Origin: Streptomyces indicus
Lineage (GTDB): Bacteria > Actinomycetota > Actinomycetes > Streptomycetales > Streptomycetaceae
DNA length: 64,000 nt
Direction of reading: 5' to 3'
NCBI RefSeq assembly: GCF_900100315.1
Contig: NZ_FNFF01000004.1
Location: 372,001-436,000, forward strand
This document shows positions 1 through 7,946 of this stretch, in pieces; the stretch's first letter is position 1, and each line of letters opens with the position of its first letter. The notes under the pieces are model-generated. The model was not told where the DNA came from and ran no database searches. It worked only from the letters and a program-made list of their open reading frames with translations. Made by a program: the position numbers and the translations under genes.

Positions 1-355
1 CGCGGCTCTAGGCTATGCGGGTATCCGCGTGGCCGGACGCACGGAGGAGCCCTTCGTGAGGTATGCCGCGGGAGGCGTGACCACCTGGATCACGGCCCAG
101 GCCGTGATCAACATCGGTGCGGTGCTCGGCCTGCTGCCGATCGCCGGAGTCCCGCTCCCGCTGTTCTCCTACGGGGGCTCGGCGCTGCTGCCGACCATGT
201 TCGCGATCGGTCTGCTGATCGCGTTCGCGCGCGATGAACCCGCGGCGCGGGCCGCGCTTGCCATGAGGTCGTCGGCCTCTGGTAAGAAGCGGGCTGCGGG
301 GAGATGGAACACGATGCGACGGCGCACCAAGGTGCGGCCGTCCGGAGAGCGGTGA
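1..355 (+). CDS. ftsW: FtsW, C-terminal part (5' end outside window)
   Basis: This is the last 117 codons of the SEDS-family glycan polymerase and lipid II-associated membrane protein of the septum; the reading frame enters at base 2. The SEDS signature PLPLFSYGGSA is visible near residue 55, followed by a last membrane helix and a short basic cytoplasmic tail rich in Arg and Lys (KKRAAGRWNTMRRR). It lies 6 bp upstream of murG, as expected for the division and cell-wall cluster. The family assignment is firm from the signature and neighbours. Nothing can be said about the N-terminal helices. Confidence 0.95.
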   Translation, partial: AALGYAGIRVAGRTEEPFVRYAAGGVTTWITAQAVINIGAVLGLLPIAGVPLPLFSYGGSALLPTMFAIGLLIAFARDEPAARAALAMRSSASGKKRAAGRWNTMRRRTKVRPSGER

Positions 356-361
356 ATTTCG

Positions 362-1456
362 GTGCATGTCGTACTCGCCGGTGGGGGGACCGCCGGCCAC
401 ATCGAGCCCGCGCTCGCCCTCGCGGACGCCCTGCGCAGGCAGGACCCGACCACGGGCATCACGGCCCTGGGCACGGAGCGTGGACTCGAGACCCGGCTCG
501 TACCCGAGCGCGGCTATGAGCTCGCGCTGATCCCCGCCGTACCGCTCCCGCGCAAGCCCACCCCCGAACTGCTCACGGTCCCGGGCCGCCTGCGCGGCAC
601 CATCAAGGCCGCCGAGCAGGTCCTGGAGCGCACCAAGGCCGACGCCGTCTGCGGCTTCGGCGGATACGTCGCCCTCCCCGCGTACTTCGCGGCCAAGCGC
701 CTGGGCGTGCCGATCATCGTGCACGAGGCCAACGCGCGCCCCGGTCTGGCCAACAAGATCGGTTCGCGGTACGCGGCCGCCGTCGCGGTCTCGACCCCCG
801 ACAGCAAGCTGCGCGGCGCCCGTTACGTGGGCATCCCCCTGCGCCGCACCATCGCCACCCTCGACCGCGCCCGGGTCCGCCCCGAGGCCCGCGCCGCGTT
901 CGGCCTCGACCCCAACCTGCCCACGCTGCTCGTCTCCGGCGGCTCGCAGGGCGCCCGCCGCCTCAACGAGGTGGTCCAGCAGGCCGTTCCGTTCCTGCAG
1001 CGCGCCGGCATCCAGGTCCTGCACGCGGTCGGCCCCAAGAACGAACTGCCGCAGGTGCAGCAGATGCCGGGGATGCCCCCGTACATCCCGGTACCGTACG
1101 TGGACCGGATGGATCTCGCGTACGCCGCGGCCGACATGATGCTCTGCCGCGCGGGCGCGATGACCGTCGCCGAGCTCTCCGCCGTCGGACTCCCGGCCGC
1201 CTACGTCCCGCTGCCCATCGGCAACGGCGAACAGCGGCTCAACGCCCAGCCGGTGGTCAAGGCGGGCGGCGGACTCCTCGTCGACGACGCGGAACTGACG
1301 CCGGAGTGGGTCCAGCACAACGTGCTGCCCGTCCTCGCCGATCCGCACCGTCTGTTCGAGATGTCCCGCGCCGCCTCGGAGTTCGGCCGCAGGGACGCCG
1401 ACGAACTCCTGGTCGGCATGGTGTACGAGGCGATCGCGGCACGCCACCGGGCGTGA
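362..1456 (+). CDS. murG: MurG, UDP-GlcNAc:lipid I N-acetylglucosaminyltransferase
   Basis: MurG transfers GlcNAc to undecaprenyl-pyrophosphoryl-MurNAc-pentapeptide to make lipid II at the inner face of the membrane. The 364-aa length is normal. The N-terminal glycine loop GGGTAGHIEPALALAD, the central SGGSQGARRLNE loop of the second Rossmann domain, and the donor-site segment CRAGAMTVAELSAVGLP with the later GNGEQRLNAQ are all present. The GTG start is 6 bp after ftsW, so the two are probably cotranscribed. The last 19 bp including the TGA are repeated just downstream, before ftsQ. Confidence 0.98.
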   Translation: MHVVLAGGGTAGHIEPALALADALRRQDPTTGITALGTERGLETRLVPERGYELALIPAVPLPRKPTPELLTVPGRLRGTIKAAEQVLERTKADAVCGFGGYVALPAYFAAKRLGVPIIVHEANARPGLANKIGSRYAAAVAVSTPDSKLRGARYVGIPLRRTIATLDRARVRPEARAAFGLDPNLPTLLVSGGSQGARRLNEVVQQAVPFLQRAGIQVLHAVGPKNELPQVQQMPGMPPYIPVPYVDRMDLAYAAADMMLCRAGAMTVAELSAVGLPAAYVPLPIGNGEQRLNAQPVVKAGGGLLVDDAELTPEWVQHNVLPVLADPHRLFEMSRAASEFGRRDADELLVGMVYEAIAARHRA

Positions 1457-1495
1457 GCCTTCGCCGATCCGAAGCGGCACGCCACAGGGCGTGAG
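1439..1495 (+). repeat. 19-bp direct repeat across the murG stop codon
   Basis: Positions 1439-1457 and 1477-1495 match at 18 of 19 bases. The first copy holds the murG TGA; the second holds the GTG at 1491, the most upstream possible ftsQ start. The repeat period is 38 bp. Confidence 0.85.
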
Positions 1496-1508
1496 AAGGC
1501 AGGCGAGC

Positions 1509-2297
1509 GTGGCCGGATCCTCAGCTGTCACCGGTGAGCGGCGGCGGTCGGACGCACCGGCCCGCCCGCCGTGGCCGACCGCCCGCCGCCGCCTTCCTTC
1601 CCCGCGGCTGCTGCTCGTCGTCGCCGTCCTGACGACGGTCGTCGGCGGCGCGGCCATCTGGCTTTTGTACGGATCCGAGTGGCTGCGGGTGGAGCGCGTC
1701 ACCACCTCCGGGACGCGGGTCCTGACCCCCGAAGAGGTCCTGGACGCCGCGTCCGTTCCGGTCGGTGCACCGCTGATTTCCGTCGACGCGGAGGCGATTG
1801 AGGACCGGTTGCGACGCGAACTGCCGCGTATCGACTCGGTGGACGCGGTGCGTTCCTGGCCGCACGGAATCGCGCTGAAAGTGACCGAACGCAAGCCCGT
1901 TCTGCTGCTGGAAAAAGACGGCAAATTCGTCGAAGTGGACGCCGAAGGCGTACGGTTCGCGACCGTCACCAGCCCGCCGAAGAACGTGCCGAAGCTGCAA
2001 TTGACCGCCGACCGTTCGCCGAGTCTGCACCGCTTCGGCATCGACCGGCTGCTCGTCGAAGCCGTGGAAGTGGCACGCGACATCCCGCCCGTGGTGGCTT
2101 CCCGGACCCGCACGATGGAAGTGCGTTCATATGACTCCATCTCCCTGGAGTTGACCGACGGCCGGACCGTCGACTGGGGAAGCGGCGAGAAGGGTGAGTC
2201 GAAGGCCGCCGCGTTGACCGCCCTGATGAAAGCGGCTCCGGATGCTGAGCACTTCGATGTGAGCGCCCCCACCTCCCCTGCCGTATCAGGGAGTTGA
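1509..2297 (+). CDS. ftsQ: FtsQ/DivIB cell division protein
   Basis: FtsQ is a bitopic division protein that links early and late divisome proteins. It has a proline/arginine-rich cytoplasmic tail, one membrane helix (LLLVVAVLTTVVGGAAIWLL), then a POTRA domain beginning SEWLRVERVTTSG and a beta domain to the C terminus. I prefer GTG 1509 because GAAGG lies about 9 nt upstream and Streptomyces FtsQ proteins usually begin Met-Ala-Gly. The in-frame GTG at 1491 would add six residues and has no clear ribosome site. It is in the same operon as murG; ftsZ follows after a 285-bp regulatory gap. Confidence 0.95.
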   Translation: MAGSSAVTGERRRSDAPARPPWPTARRRLPSPRLLLVVAVLTTVVGGAAIWLLYGSEWLRVERVTTSGTRVLTPEEVLDAASVPVGAPLISVDAEAIEDRLRRELPRIDSVDAVRSWPHGIALKVTERKPVLLLEKDGKFVEVDAEGVRFATVTSPPKNVPKLQLTADRSPSLHRFGIDRLLVEAVEVARDIPPVVASRTRTMEVRSYDSISLELTDGRTVDWGSGEKGESKAAALTALMKAAPDAEHFDVSAPTSPAVSGS

Positions 2298-2387
2298 CGT
2301 ACATACGCCCTGGCCAGCACCCTGGTTGGTCAGCGCAACGGCTGATCACATAGGGTGAAAAGAAAAACGGGAGGTTCGGCGTGTTCG

Positions 2388-2417
2388 TTGAACGCGCGCC
2401 ACTTGTCGACTTAGTGT
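2388..2417 (+). promoter_or_regulatory. Candidate ftsZ promoter (-35 TTGAAC, -10 TAGTGT)
   Basis: TTGAAC (2388-2393) and TAGTGT (2412-2417) are separated by 18 bp and fit the vegetative Streptomyces promoter pattern. A second TANNNT box, TAGGGT, is at 2351-2356. In S. coelicolor ftsZ is known to be driven by several promoters in this gap, one of them sporulation-specific. Which of these boxes corresponds to which promoter cannot be told from sequence. Confidence 0.6.
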
Positions 2418-2462
2418 CCTGTTCGGAAGGGTCAGACAAAGACCAGCAACAGACGCACTGGT

Positions 2463-2487
2463 AACCCTAAACTTCAGCGTTAGGGTT
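2463..2487. promoter_or_regulatory. Perfect 8-bp inverted repeat in the ftsZ leader
   Basis: AACCCTAA and TTAGGGTT flank a 9-nt spacer about 95 bp upstream of the ftsZ start and downstream of the candidate promoters. It is AT-richer than its surroundings and has no T-run, so an operator or leader structure is more likely than a terminator. A WhiA-like GACAC is at 2552-2556. Confidence 0.55.
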
Positions 2488-2582
2488 CGGGTCGGCGCTC
2501 GGACCGTCCCCATTCGACATCAGTCGTCGCCGCGCACGACCGGCGGGCGACGACACGTAACTCGAGGCGAGAGGCCTTCGAC

Positions 2583-3791
2583 GTGGCAGCACCGCAGAAC
2601 TACCTCGCAGTCATCAAAGTCATCGGTGTCGGCGGCGGTGGTGTCAATGCCATCAACCGGATGATCGAGGTCGGTCTCAAGGGTGTCGAGTTCATCGCCA
2701 TCAACACCGACGCGCAAGCCCTGTTGATGAGCGACGCCGACGTCAAGCTCGACGTCGGCCGTGAACTCACCCGCGGACTCGGCGCCGGCGCCAACCCGGC
2801 CGTCGGACGCAAGGCCGCAGAGGACCACCGCGAGGAGATCGAGGAGGTCCTCAAGGGGGCCGACATGGTCTTCGTCACCGCCGGTGAAGGCGGCGGCACC
2901 GGCACCGGCGGCGCACCCGTCGTGGCCAACATCGCCCGCTCCCTCGGTGCCCTCACCATCGGTGTGGTCACCCGCCCGTTCACCTTCGAGGGTCGCCGCC
3001 GCGCGAACCAGGCGGAGGACGGCATCGCGGAGCTCCGCGAAGAGGTCGACACCCTCATCGTCATCCCCAACGACCGGCTCCTGTCCATCTCGGACCGCCA
3101 GGTCTCCGTCCTCGACGCGTTCAAGTCGGCGGACCAGGTCCTGCTCTCCGGTGTCCAGGGCATCACCGACCTCATCACCACGCCGGGTCTGATCAACCTC
3201 GACTTCGCGGACGTCAAGTCCGTGATGTCCGAGGCGGGTTCGGCGCTCATGGGCATCGGCTCGGCGCGCGGCGACGACCGCGCGGTGGCCGCCGCGGAGA
3301 TGGCGATCTCCTCGCCGCTCCTGGAGGCGTCCATCGACGGCGCCCGCGGTGTGCTGCTCTCCATCTCCGGCGGCAGCGACCTCGGTCTCTTCGAGATCAA
3401 CGAGGCCGCCCAGCTGGTGAGCGAGGCCGCGCACCCCGAGGCCAACATCATCTTCGGTGCCGTCATCGACGACGCGCTCGGCGACGAGGTCCGCGTCACG
3501 GTCATCGCGGCCGGTTTCGACGGCGGCCAGCCGCCGGCCAAGCGGGACAACGTGATCGGCGCCTCCTCCACCAAGCGCGAGGAGCCGACTCCCGTACGCC
3601 AGGAATCGCGCCCGGCGTTCGGCGGTCTCGGCAGCGTGACCCCGCGCGAGGAGGCCGTGACTCCCGAGCCGGTCGCCGAGAAGCCGGCCGAGACCCCGGC
3701 CGCGCCGATCGCCCCGCCGCAGGTTCCGCCGGCCCGTCCCTACCAGGACAGCCAGGCCGAAGAGCTGGATGTACCGGACTTCCTGAAGTGA
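2583..3791 (+). CDS. ftsZ: FtsZ, tubulin-like division GTPase
   Basis: FtsZ polymerises into the cytokinetic ring; in Streptomyces it builds sporulation septa ladders and vegetative cross-walls. The glycine-rich GTP-binding signature [14 protein letters not shown] and the T7 synergy loop [11 protein letters not shown] are intact. A disordered Pro/Glu linker follows and ends in the conserved C-terminal peptide ELDVPDFLK, which docks SepF and other partners. The length of 402 aa is standard. GTG at 2583 follows a GAGAGG-type ribosome site. The TGA overlaps the GTG start of pgeF by 4 bp. Confidence 0.99.
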   Translation: MAAPQNYLAVIKVIGVGGGGVNAINRMIEVGLKGVEFIAINTDAQALLMSDADVKLDVGRELTRGLGAGANPAVGRKAAEDHREEIEEVLKGADMVFVTAGEGGGTGTGGAPVVANIARSLGALTIGVVTRPFTFEGRRRANQAEDGIAELREEVDTLIVIPNDRLLSISDRQVSVLDAFKSADQVLLSGVQGITDLITTPGLINLDFADVKSVMSEAGSALMGIGSARGDDRAVAAAEMAISSPLLEASIDGARGVLLSISGGSDLGLFEINEAAQLVSEAAHPEANIIFGAVIDDALGDEVRVTVIAAGFDGGQPPAKRDNVIGASSTKREEPTPVRQESRPAFGGLGSVTPREEAVTPEPVAEKPAETPAAPIAPPQVPPARPYQDSQAEELDVPDFLK

Positions 3792-4540
3792 CACCGGTAC
3801 CCATAGCGGCACAGCAGGATCACGTGAGCGGCGGCGGCGTTCACTTCGCCTTCACCAACCGGTGGGGTGGAGTGAGCGCCGCTCCGTACGAGCAGCTCAA
3901 TCTGGGCGGAGCGGTCGGCGACGACCCCGCGGCCGTGCTCCGCAATCGCGAACTCGCCGCGCATTCCCTGGGGATCGACCCCGGCAGGGTCGTCTGGATG
4001 AACCAGGTGCACGGCAAGGACGTCGCCGTCGTCGACGGGCCCTGGGACTCCGGAACGGAGATCCCTTCCGTGGACGGGGTGGTGACCGCCCGCCGGGGCC
4101 TGGCCCTCGCGGTGCTCACCGCCGACTGCACCCCCGTACTCCTCGCCGACCCCGAGGCCGGCGTCATCGGCGCCGCGCACGCGGGGCGGCCGGGGATGGT
4201 GGCGGGCGTGGTGCCCGAGACCGTCGAGGCGATGCGCAAGCTGGGCGCCGAGCCCGAGCGGATCATCGCGCGCACGGGACCCGCGGTCTGCGGCCGGTGC
4301 TACGAAGTACCCGACGCGATGCGCGCGGAGGTCGCGGCCGTCGAGCCCGCGGCTCACGCGGAGACCAGCTGGGGAACGCCGGCCGTCGACGTGACGGCAG
4401 GTGTGCGGGCCCAGTTGGAACGGCTCGGTGTACGGGACCTCGCGGGGTCCGGCGTGTGCACCCGGGAATCCGCGGACCACTTCTCGTACCGCCGAGACCG
4501 CACCACCGGGCGGCTCGCAAGCTACATCTGGCTGGACTGA
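3788..4540 (+). CDS. pgeF: PgeF/YlmD, peptidoglycan-editing (laccase-domain, YfiH family) protein
   Basis: A single-domain 250-aa member of the YfiH/multicopper-polyphenol-oxidase family. E. coli PgeF is reported to remove wrongly built UDP-MurNAc-peptides, which fits the neighbourhood. Expected metal and active-site segments are [21 protein letters not shown] and AAHAGRPGM. The GTG start overlaps the ftsZ stop (GTGA), so translation is probably coupled. The ftsZ-ylmD-ylmE-sepF-ylmG-divIVA order is conserved in Gram-positive bacteria. The exact substrate in actinomycetes is inference. Confidence 0.92.
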   Translation: MTPVPIAAQQDHVSGGGVHFAFTNRWGGVSAAPYEQLNLGGAVGDDPAAVLRNRELAAHSLGIDPGRVVWMNQVHGKDVAVVDGPWDSGTEIPSVDGVVTARRGLALAVLTADCTPVLLADPEAGVIGAAHAGRPGMVAGVVPETVEAMRKLGAEPERIIARTGPAVCGRCYEVPDAMRAEVAAVEPAAHAETSWGTPAVDVTAGVRAQLERLGVRDLAGSGVCTRESADHFSYRRDRTTGRLASYIWLD

Positions 4541-4546
4541 TACGAC

Positions 4547-5314
4547 ATGACGGACCGTACGACGGACACGGCGGACGGGATGGACCCGAGGGACCCGGCG
4601 GAGCGCAAGGCCGAACTCGCCGCGAATCTCGCGGAGGTGGAGGAGCGGATCGCGGCCGCGTGCACCGCGGCCGGCCGGGCCCGCGACGAGGTGACGCTCA
4701 TCGTGGTCACCAAGACGTTCCCCGCGAGCGATGTCCGCCACCTCGCCGAACTCGGCGTCCGCCATGTCGCCGAGAACCGGGACCAGGACGCGGCCCCCAA
4801 GGCGGCGGCGTGCGCGGACCTCGATCTGCACTGGCACTTCGTCGGCCAGCTGCAGACCAACAAGGTTCGTTCCGTGGTGGGTTATGCCGACGTGGTGCAG
4901 TCGGTCGACCGTGCGAAGCTCGTCACCTCGCTGTCGGCGGCGGCTGTTCGCGCGGAGCGTGAAGTGGGCTGTCTCATCCAGGTCGCACTCGACGCCGAGG
5001 TCGGCGGACGAGGGGACCGCGGAGGCGTGGCCCCGGACGGAATCGAGGAGTTGGCGGCGCTTGTCGCGGAATCTCCCGGATTGCGGATCGACGGTCTGAT
5101 GACGGTCGCTCCACTGGCAGGACCGTACGCCGGTGAGCAACTCAAGGCGTTCAAGCGGCTGATGGATTTGTCGACTGACCTGCGCCGCGCCCATCCGGCT
5201 GCGAACATGGTCTCGGCAGGGATGAGTGCGGACCTCGAACAGGCCGTGGCGGCCGGAGCGACACATGTACGCGTCGGCACTGCGGTACTCGGAGTCCGTC
5301 CCCGGCTCGGGTAA
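4547..5314 (+). CDS. ylmE: YlmE, YggS-family PLP-binding homeostasis protein
   Basis: A 255-aa protein of the YggS/PROSC family, a single alanine-racemase-like barrel that binds pyridoxal phosphate without known catalysis and buffers cellular PLP. Visible features are the PLP-lysine segment [10 protein letters not shown], the conserved [12 protein letters not shown] (variant of the family HxIGxxQxNK) and the phosphate-binding end [20 protein letters not shown]. It lies 6 bp after pgeF in the division operon. Confidence 0.93.
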   Translation: MTDRTTDTADGMDPRDPAERKAELAANLAEVEERIAAACTAAGRARDEVTLIVVTKTFPASDVRHLAELGVRHVAENRDQDAAPKAAACADLDLHWHFVGQLQTNKVRSVVGYADVVQSVDRAKLVTSLSAAAVRAEREVGCLIQVALDAEVGGRGDRGGVAPDGIEELAALVAESPGLRIDGLMTVAPLAGPYAGEQLKAFKRLMDLSTDLRRAHPAANMVSAGMSADLEQAVAAGATHVRVGTAVLGVRPRLG

Positions 5315-5439
5315 CGTCGCCAAGAAGTCGGACCACAGCAGAAAATATGGTCATTCTCGCAGATCAGCGGGGATATCCAGTGGATCGTGGGCACTTGGCG
5401 GCGCCGCGCGTATCCACCTCAGAGCGGAGGACTCAGAGC

Positions 5440-6087
5440 ATGGCCGGCGCGATGCGCAAGATGGCGGTCTACCTCGGCCTCGTGGAGGACGACGGTTACG
5501 ACGGCCGGGGCTTCGACCCCGATGACGAGTTCGAACCCGAGCTGGAGCCCGAGCCCGAGCGGGACCGCAGGCGGCACGAGCCGTCGCGTGAACTGCACCG
5601 TGAGGAACCGGAGCGAAAGGTGCAAACTCCCGCACCGCGGGCACCTGTTTCACCGTCCGTCCCCGTTCCCGCGGGCGGCTCGAGTGCGCTTTCGGCTGAA
5701 ATCGGACGTCCCGCTCGAATCGCCCCCGTGGCATCCATCACACCTGAACGTCAGAGCCTGGAGAAGAACGCACCGGTGATCATGCCCAAGGTTGTGTCCG
5801 AGCGGGAGCCGTACCGCATCACGACATTGCACCCGCGGACCTACAACGAGGCCCGTACCATCGGGGAACACTTCCGTGAGGGCACTCCGGTGATCATGAA
5901 TTTGACCGAGATGGATGACACGGACGCCAAGCGTCTGGTGGACTTCGCAGCCGGTCTGGTCTTCGGACTGCACGGCAGCATCGAGCGGGTGACACAGAAA
6001 GTGTTCCTGTTGTCTCCTGCTAACGTCGATGTCACGGCGGAGGACAAGGCCCGCATCGCAGAGGGCGGGTTCTTCAACCAGAGCTGA
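5440..6087 (+). CDS. sepF: SepF, FtsZ membrane anchor
   Basis: SepF tethers FtsZ to the membrane at the septum. The first ~14 residues ([14 protein letters not shown]) form the amphipathic targeting helix. An acidic/basic Glu-Pro-Arg linker runs to about residue 120, then the globular SepF (DUF552) domain starts near [12 protein letters not shown] and contains [12 protein letters not shown] and the dimer segment [14 protein letters not shown] 5440 is chosen because AGCGGAGG precedes it by 9 nt. The 215-aa length is typical of Streptomyces SepF. Confidence 0.96.
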   Translation: MAGAMRKMAVYLGLVEDDGYDGRGFDPDDEFEPELEPEPERDRRRHEPSRELHREEPERKVQTPAPRAPVSPSVPVPAGGSSALSAEIGRPARIAPVASITPERQSLEKNAPVIMPKVVSEREPYRITTLHPRTYNEARTIGEHFREGTPVIMNLTEMDDTDAKRLVDFAAGLVFGLHGSIERVTQKVFLLSPANVDVTAEDKARIAEGGFFNQS

Positions 6088-6146
6088 GACGCAGTACCGG
6101 TAAGAACACGAGCAGCACGAGACATGGGGAGAGGGAAGCGCGAGTC

Positions 6147-6431
6147 ATGAGCGTTGTCTGGGATGTGCTCTACATCGCGTTGACGTTGTTCCTCATCGTG
6201 TTGATCTTCCGGTTGGTCATGGACTACGTCTTCCAGTTCGCCCGCTCATGGCAACCCGGCAAGGCGATGGTGGTCGTTCTGGAGGCCACCTACACTGTCA
6301 CTGATCCACCGCTCAAGCTTCTGCGGCGGTTCATCCCGCCGCTGCGTCTCGGGGGCGTGGCGCTCGACCTGTCCTTCTTCGTGCTGATGATCATCGTCTA
6401 CATCCTGATCTCCGTTGTGAGCCGGCTGTGA
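6147..6431 (+). CDS. ylmG: YlmG, YggT-family membrane protein
   Basis: A 94-aa protein with two membrane helices (residues ~4-25 and ~72-92) and a middle loop carrying the family motif TDPPLKLLRRFIPPLRLGG. YggT/YlmG proteins are linked to division-site and nucleoid organisation in bacteria and plastids, but their biochemical role is not settled. GGGAGAGGGAA provides the ribosome site. It sits between sepF and divIVA as in other Gram-positives. Confidence 0.93.
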   Translation: MSVVWDVLYIALTLFLIVLIFRLVMDYVFQFARSWQPGKAMVVVLEATYTVTDPPLKLLRRFIPPLRLGGVALDLSFFVLMIIVYILISVVSRL

Positions 6432-6486
6432 GCACGATGTCCATTACGGTCTTGCCGAATGCCGACGACTACGTTGAGGTGAAGAG

Positions 6487-7572
6487 ATGCCGTTGACCCC
6501 CGAGGACGTGCGGAACAAGCAGTTCACGACCGTCCGCCTCCGAGAAGGCTATGACGAGGACGAGGTCGATGCCTTCCTCGATGAGGTCGAAGCCGAACTG
6601 ACCCGCCTGCTCCGCGAGAACGAGGACCTGCGCGCCAAGCTGGCCGCCGCGACGCGTGCCGCCGCGCAGAACCAGCAGCAGGGCATGCGCAAGCCCCCGG
6701 AGCCGCAGGACCAGCGTGGTCCCGGTGCGCCCGTGCCCGCCGGCATATCGGGTCCGCCGCAGCAGATGGGCGGCCCCATGGGAGGCCCGCCGCAGCTGCC
6801 CAGCGGTGCCCCGCAGCTTCCGGCCGGTCCCGGTGGACACGGTCCGCAGGGTCCCGGTCCGCAGGGCCCCGGCCCGATGCAGGGCGGCCCCATGGGCGGT
6901 CCGATGGGCGGCCCCATGGGCAACCACGGTCCGCAGATGCCGCAGCCCGGTCAGGGTCCCGGCGGCGACAGCGCCGCCCGCGTGCTGTCCCTGGCGCAGC
7001 AGACCGCCGACCAGGCGATCGCGGAGGCCCGCTCCGAGGCCAACAAGATCGTCGGCGAGGCGCGCAGCCGTGCCGAGGGCCTCGAGCGTGACGCCCGTGC
7101 CAAGGCCGACGCCCTGGAGCGGGACGCGCAGGAGAAGCACCGCGTCGCGATGGGCTCCCTGGAGTCCGCCCGCGCCACCCTCGAGCGCAAGGTCGAGGAC
7201 CTGCGCGGCTTCGAGCGCGAGTACCGCACGCGTCTGAAGTCCTACCTGGAGTCGCAGCTGCGCCAGCTGGAGACGCAGGCGGACGACTCGCTCGCCCCGC
7301 CGCGTACCCCCGCGACCGCGTCGCTGCCCGCCTCCCCGTCGATGGCTCCGGCCGGTGCCGGTGCGCCCTCCATGGGCGGCCACACCATGGGCGGCAACCA
7401 GTCGATGGGCGGCCAGCAGTCCATGGCCGGTGCTCCGTCGTACGGCGGTCAGCAGCAGATGTCGCCGGCGATGACCCAGCCGATGGCGCCGGTGCGGCCG
7501 CAGGCTCCGCAGCCGATGCAGCAGGCGCCGTCGCCGATGCGCGGATTCCTCATCGACGAGGACGACAACTGA
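6487..7572 (+). CDS. divIVA: DivIVA/Wag31 polar growth coiled-coil protein
   Basis: DivIVA is essential in Streptomyces for tip extension and branching; it binds negatively curved membrane at hyphal tips. The N-terminal DivIVA domain ([13 protein letters not shown], then a coiled coil to ~60) is followed by a Gln/Gly/Pro/Met-rich insert (~60-160), a second coiled coil (residues ~165-260) and a second Met/Gly/Gln-rich tail ending [10 protein letters not shown]. This two-coil, low-complexity-linker design is typical of streptomycete DivIVA. A strong terminator follows. Confidence 0.97.
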   Translation: MPLTPEDVRNKQFTTVRLREGYDEDEVDAFLDEVEAELTRLLRENEDLRAKLAAATRAAAQNQQQGMRKPPEPQDQRGPGAPVPAGISGPPQQMGGPMGGPPQLPSGAPQLPAGPGGHGPQGPGPQGPGPMQGGPMGGPMGGPMGNHGPQMPQPGQGPGGDSAARVLSLAQQTADQAIAEARSEANKIVGEARSRAEGLERDARAKADALERDAQEKHRVAMGSLESARATLERKVEDLRGFEREYRTRLKSYLESQLRQLETQADDSLAPPRTPATASLPASPSMAPAGAGAPSMGGHTMGGNQSMGGQQSMAGAPSYGGQQQMSPAMTQPMAPVRPQAPQPMQQAPSPMRGFLIDEDDN

Positions 7573-7617
7573 CGGGCGGTACGCGCCTGATGTGCGCGTA
7601 GCCGTCGGCGGCTTGTA

Positions 7618-7658
7618 GGGCCGGGCCCCGGGATCTGATCCCGGGGCCCGGCCCTTTT
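7618..7658 (+). terminator. Terminator after divIVA
   Basis: A perfect 17-bp stem (7618-7634 with 7638-7654), three-base loop CTG, followed by TTTT. It is one of the clearest rho-independent structures in the window. Confidence 0.9.
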
Positions 7659-7698
7659 GTATGCCTGGCGGTGTCCAGTTGTACGGCGGTACGCACCG

Positions 7699-7751
7699 CC
7701 GAAGGCCCGGCACCGCTCGATCCACTGGATCGGGTGGGGCCGGGCCTTCGG
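7699..7751. terminator. Hairpin between divIVA and ileS
   Basis: CCGAAGGCCCGGC pairs with GCCGGGCCTTCGG around an inner palindrome (CGATCCACTGGATCG). It could serve either convergent transcript; it has no T-run. Confidence 0.55.
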
Positions 7752-7803
7752 GTTGCCAGGGCGGATAGTTGGCCGGGCTGGGATCGGTGGGGGCTGCCTG
7801 CGG

Positions 7804-7900
7804 CGCCTTTTCCCTCACCCGCCCCTTCCCGAAACCGGGGCTCCGCCCCGGACCCCGCATCCGACCTGCGGTCGGATCGCCTCAAACGCCGGCGGGGCTT
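7804..7900. repeat. Streptomyces-type intergenic repeat sequence
   Basis: The stretch with GAAACCGGGGCTCCGCCCCG and later CTCAAACGCCGGCGGGGCT resembles a sequence I know as dispersed in many Streptomyces intergenic regions. It contains short self-complementary arms and no plausible gene. The identification is from memory. Confidence 0.5.
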
Positions 7901-7904
7901 ACAT

Positions 7905-7940
7905 GGTTGTCCGGCCCGGGCGGTGCCGGGCCGGACAACC
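7905..7940 (-). terminator. Terminator of ileS
   Basis: A 15-bp perfect stem, GGTTGTCCGGCCCGG with CCGGGCCGGACAACC, and a six-base loop, starting 6 bp beyond the ileS stop codon. Confidence 0.8.
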
Positions 7941-7946
7941 TGCCGC

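Noticed and set aside
8-2320. 770-codon antisense frame across ftsW, murG and ftsQ
   Set aside because: Shadow of three firm genes; composition typical of reverse-strand high-GC frames.
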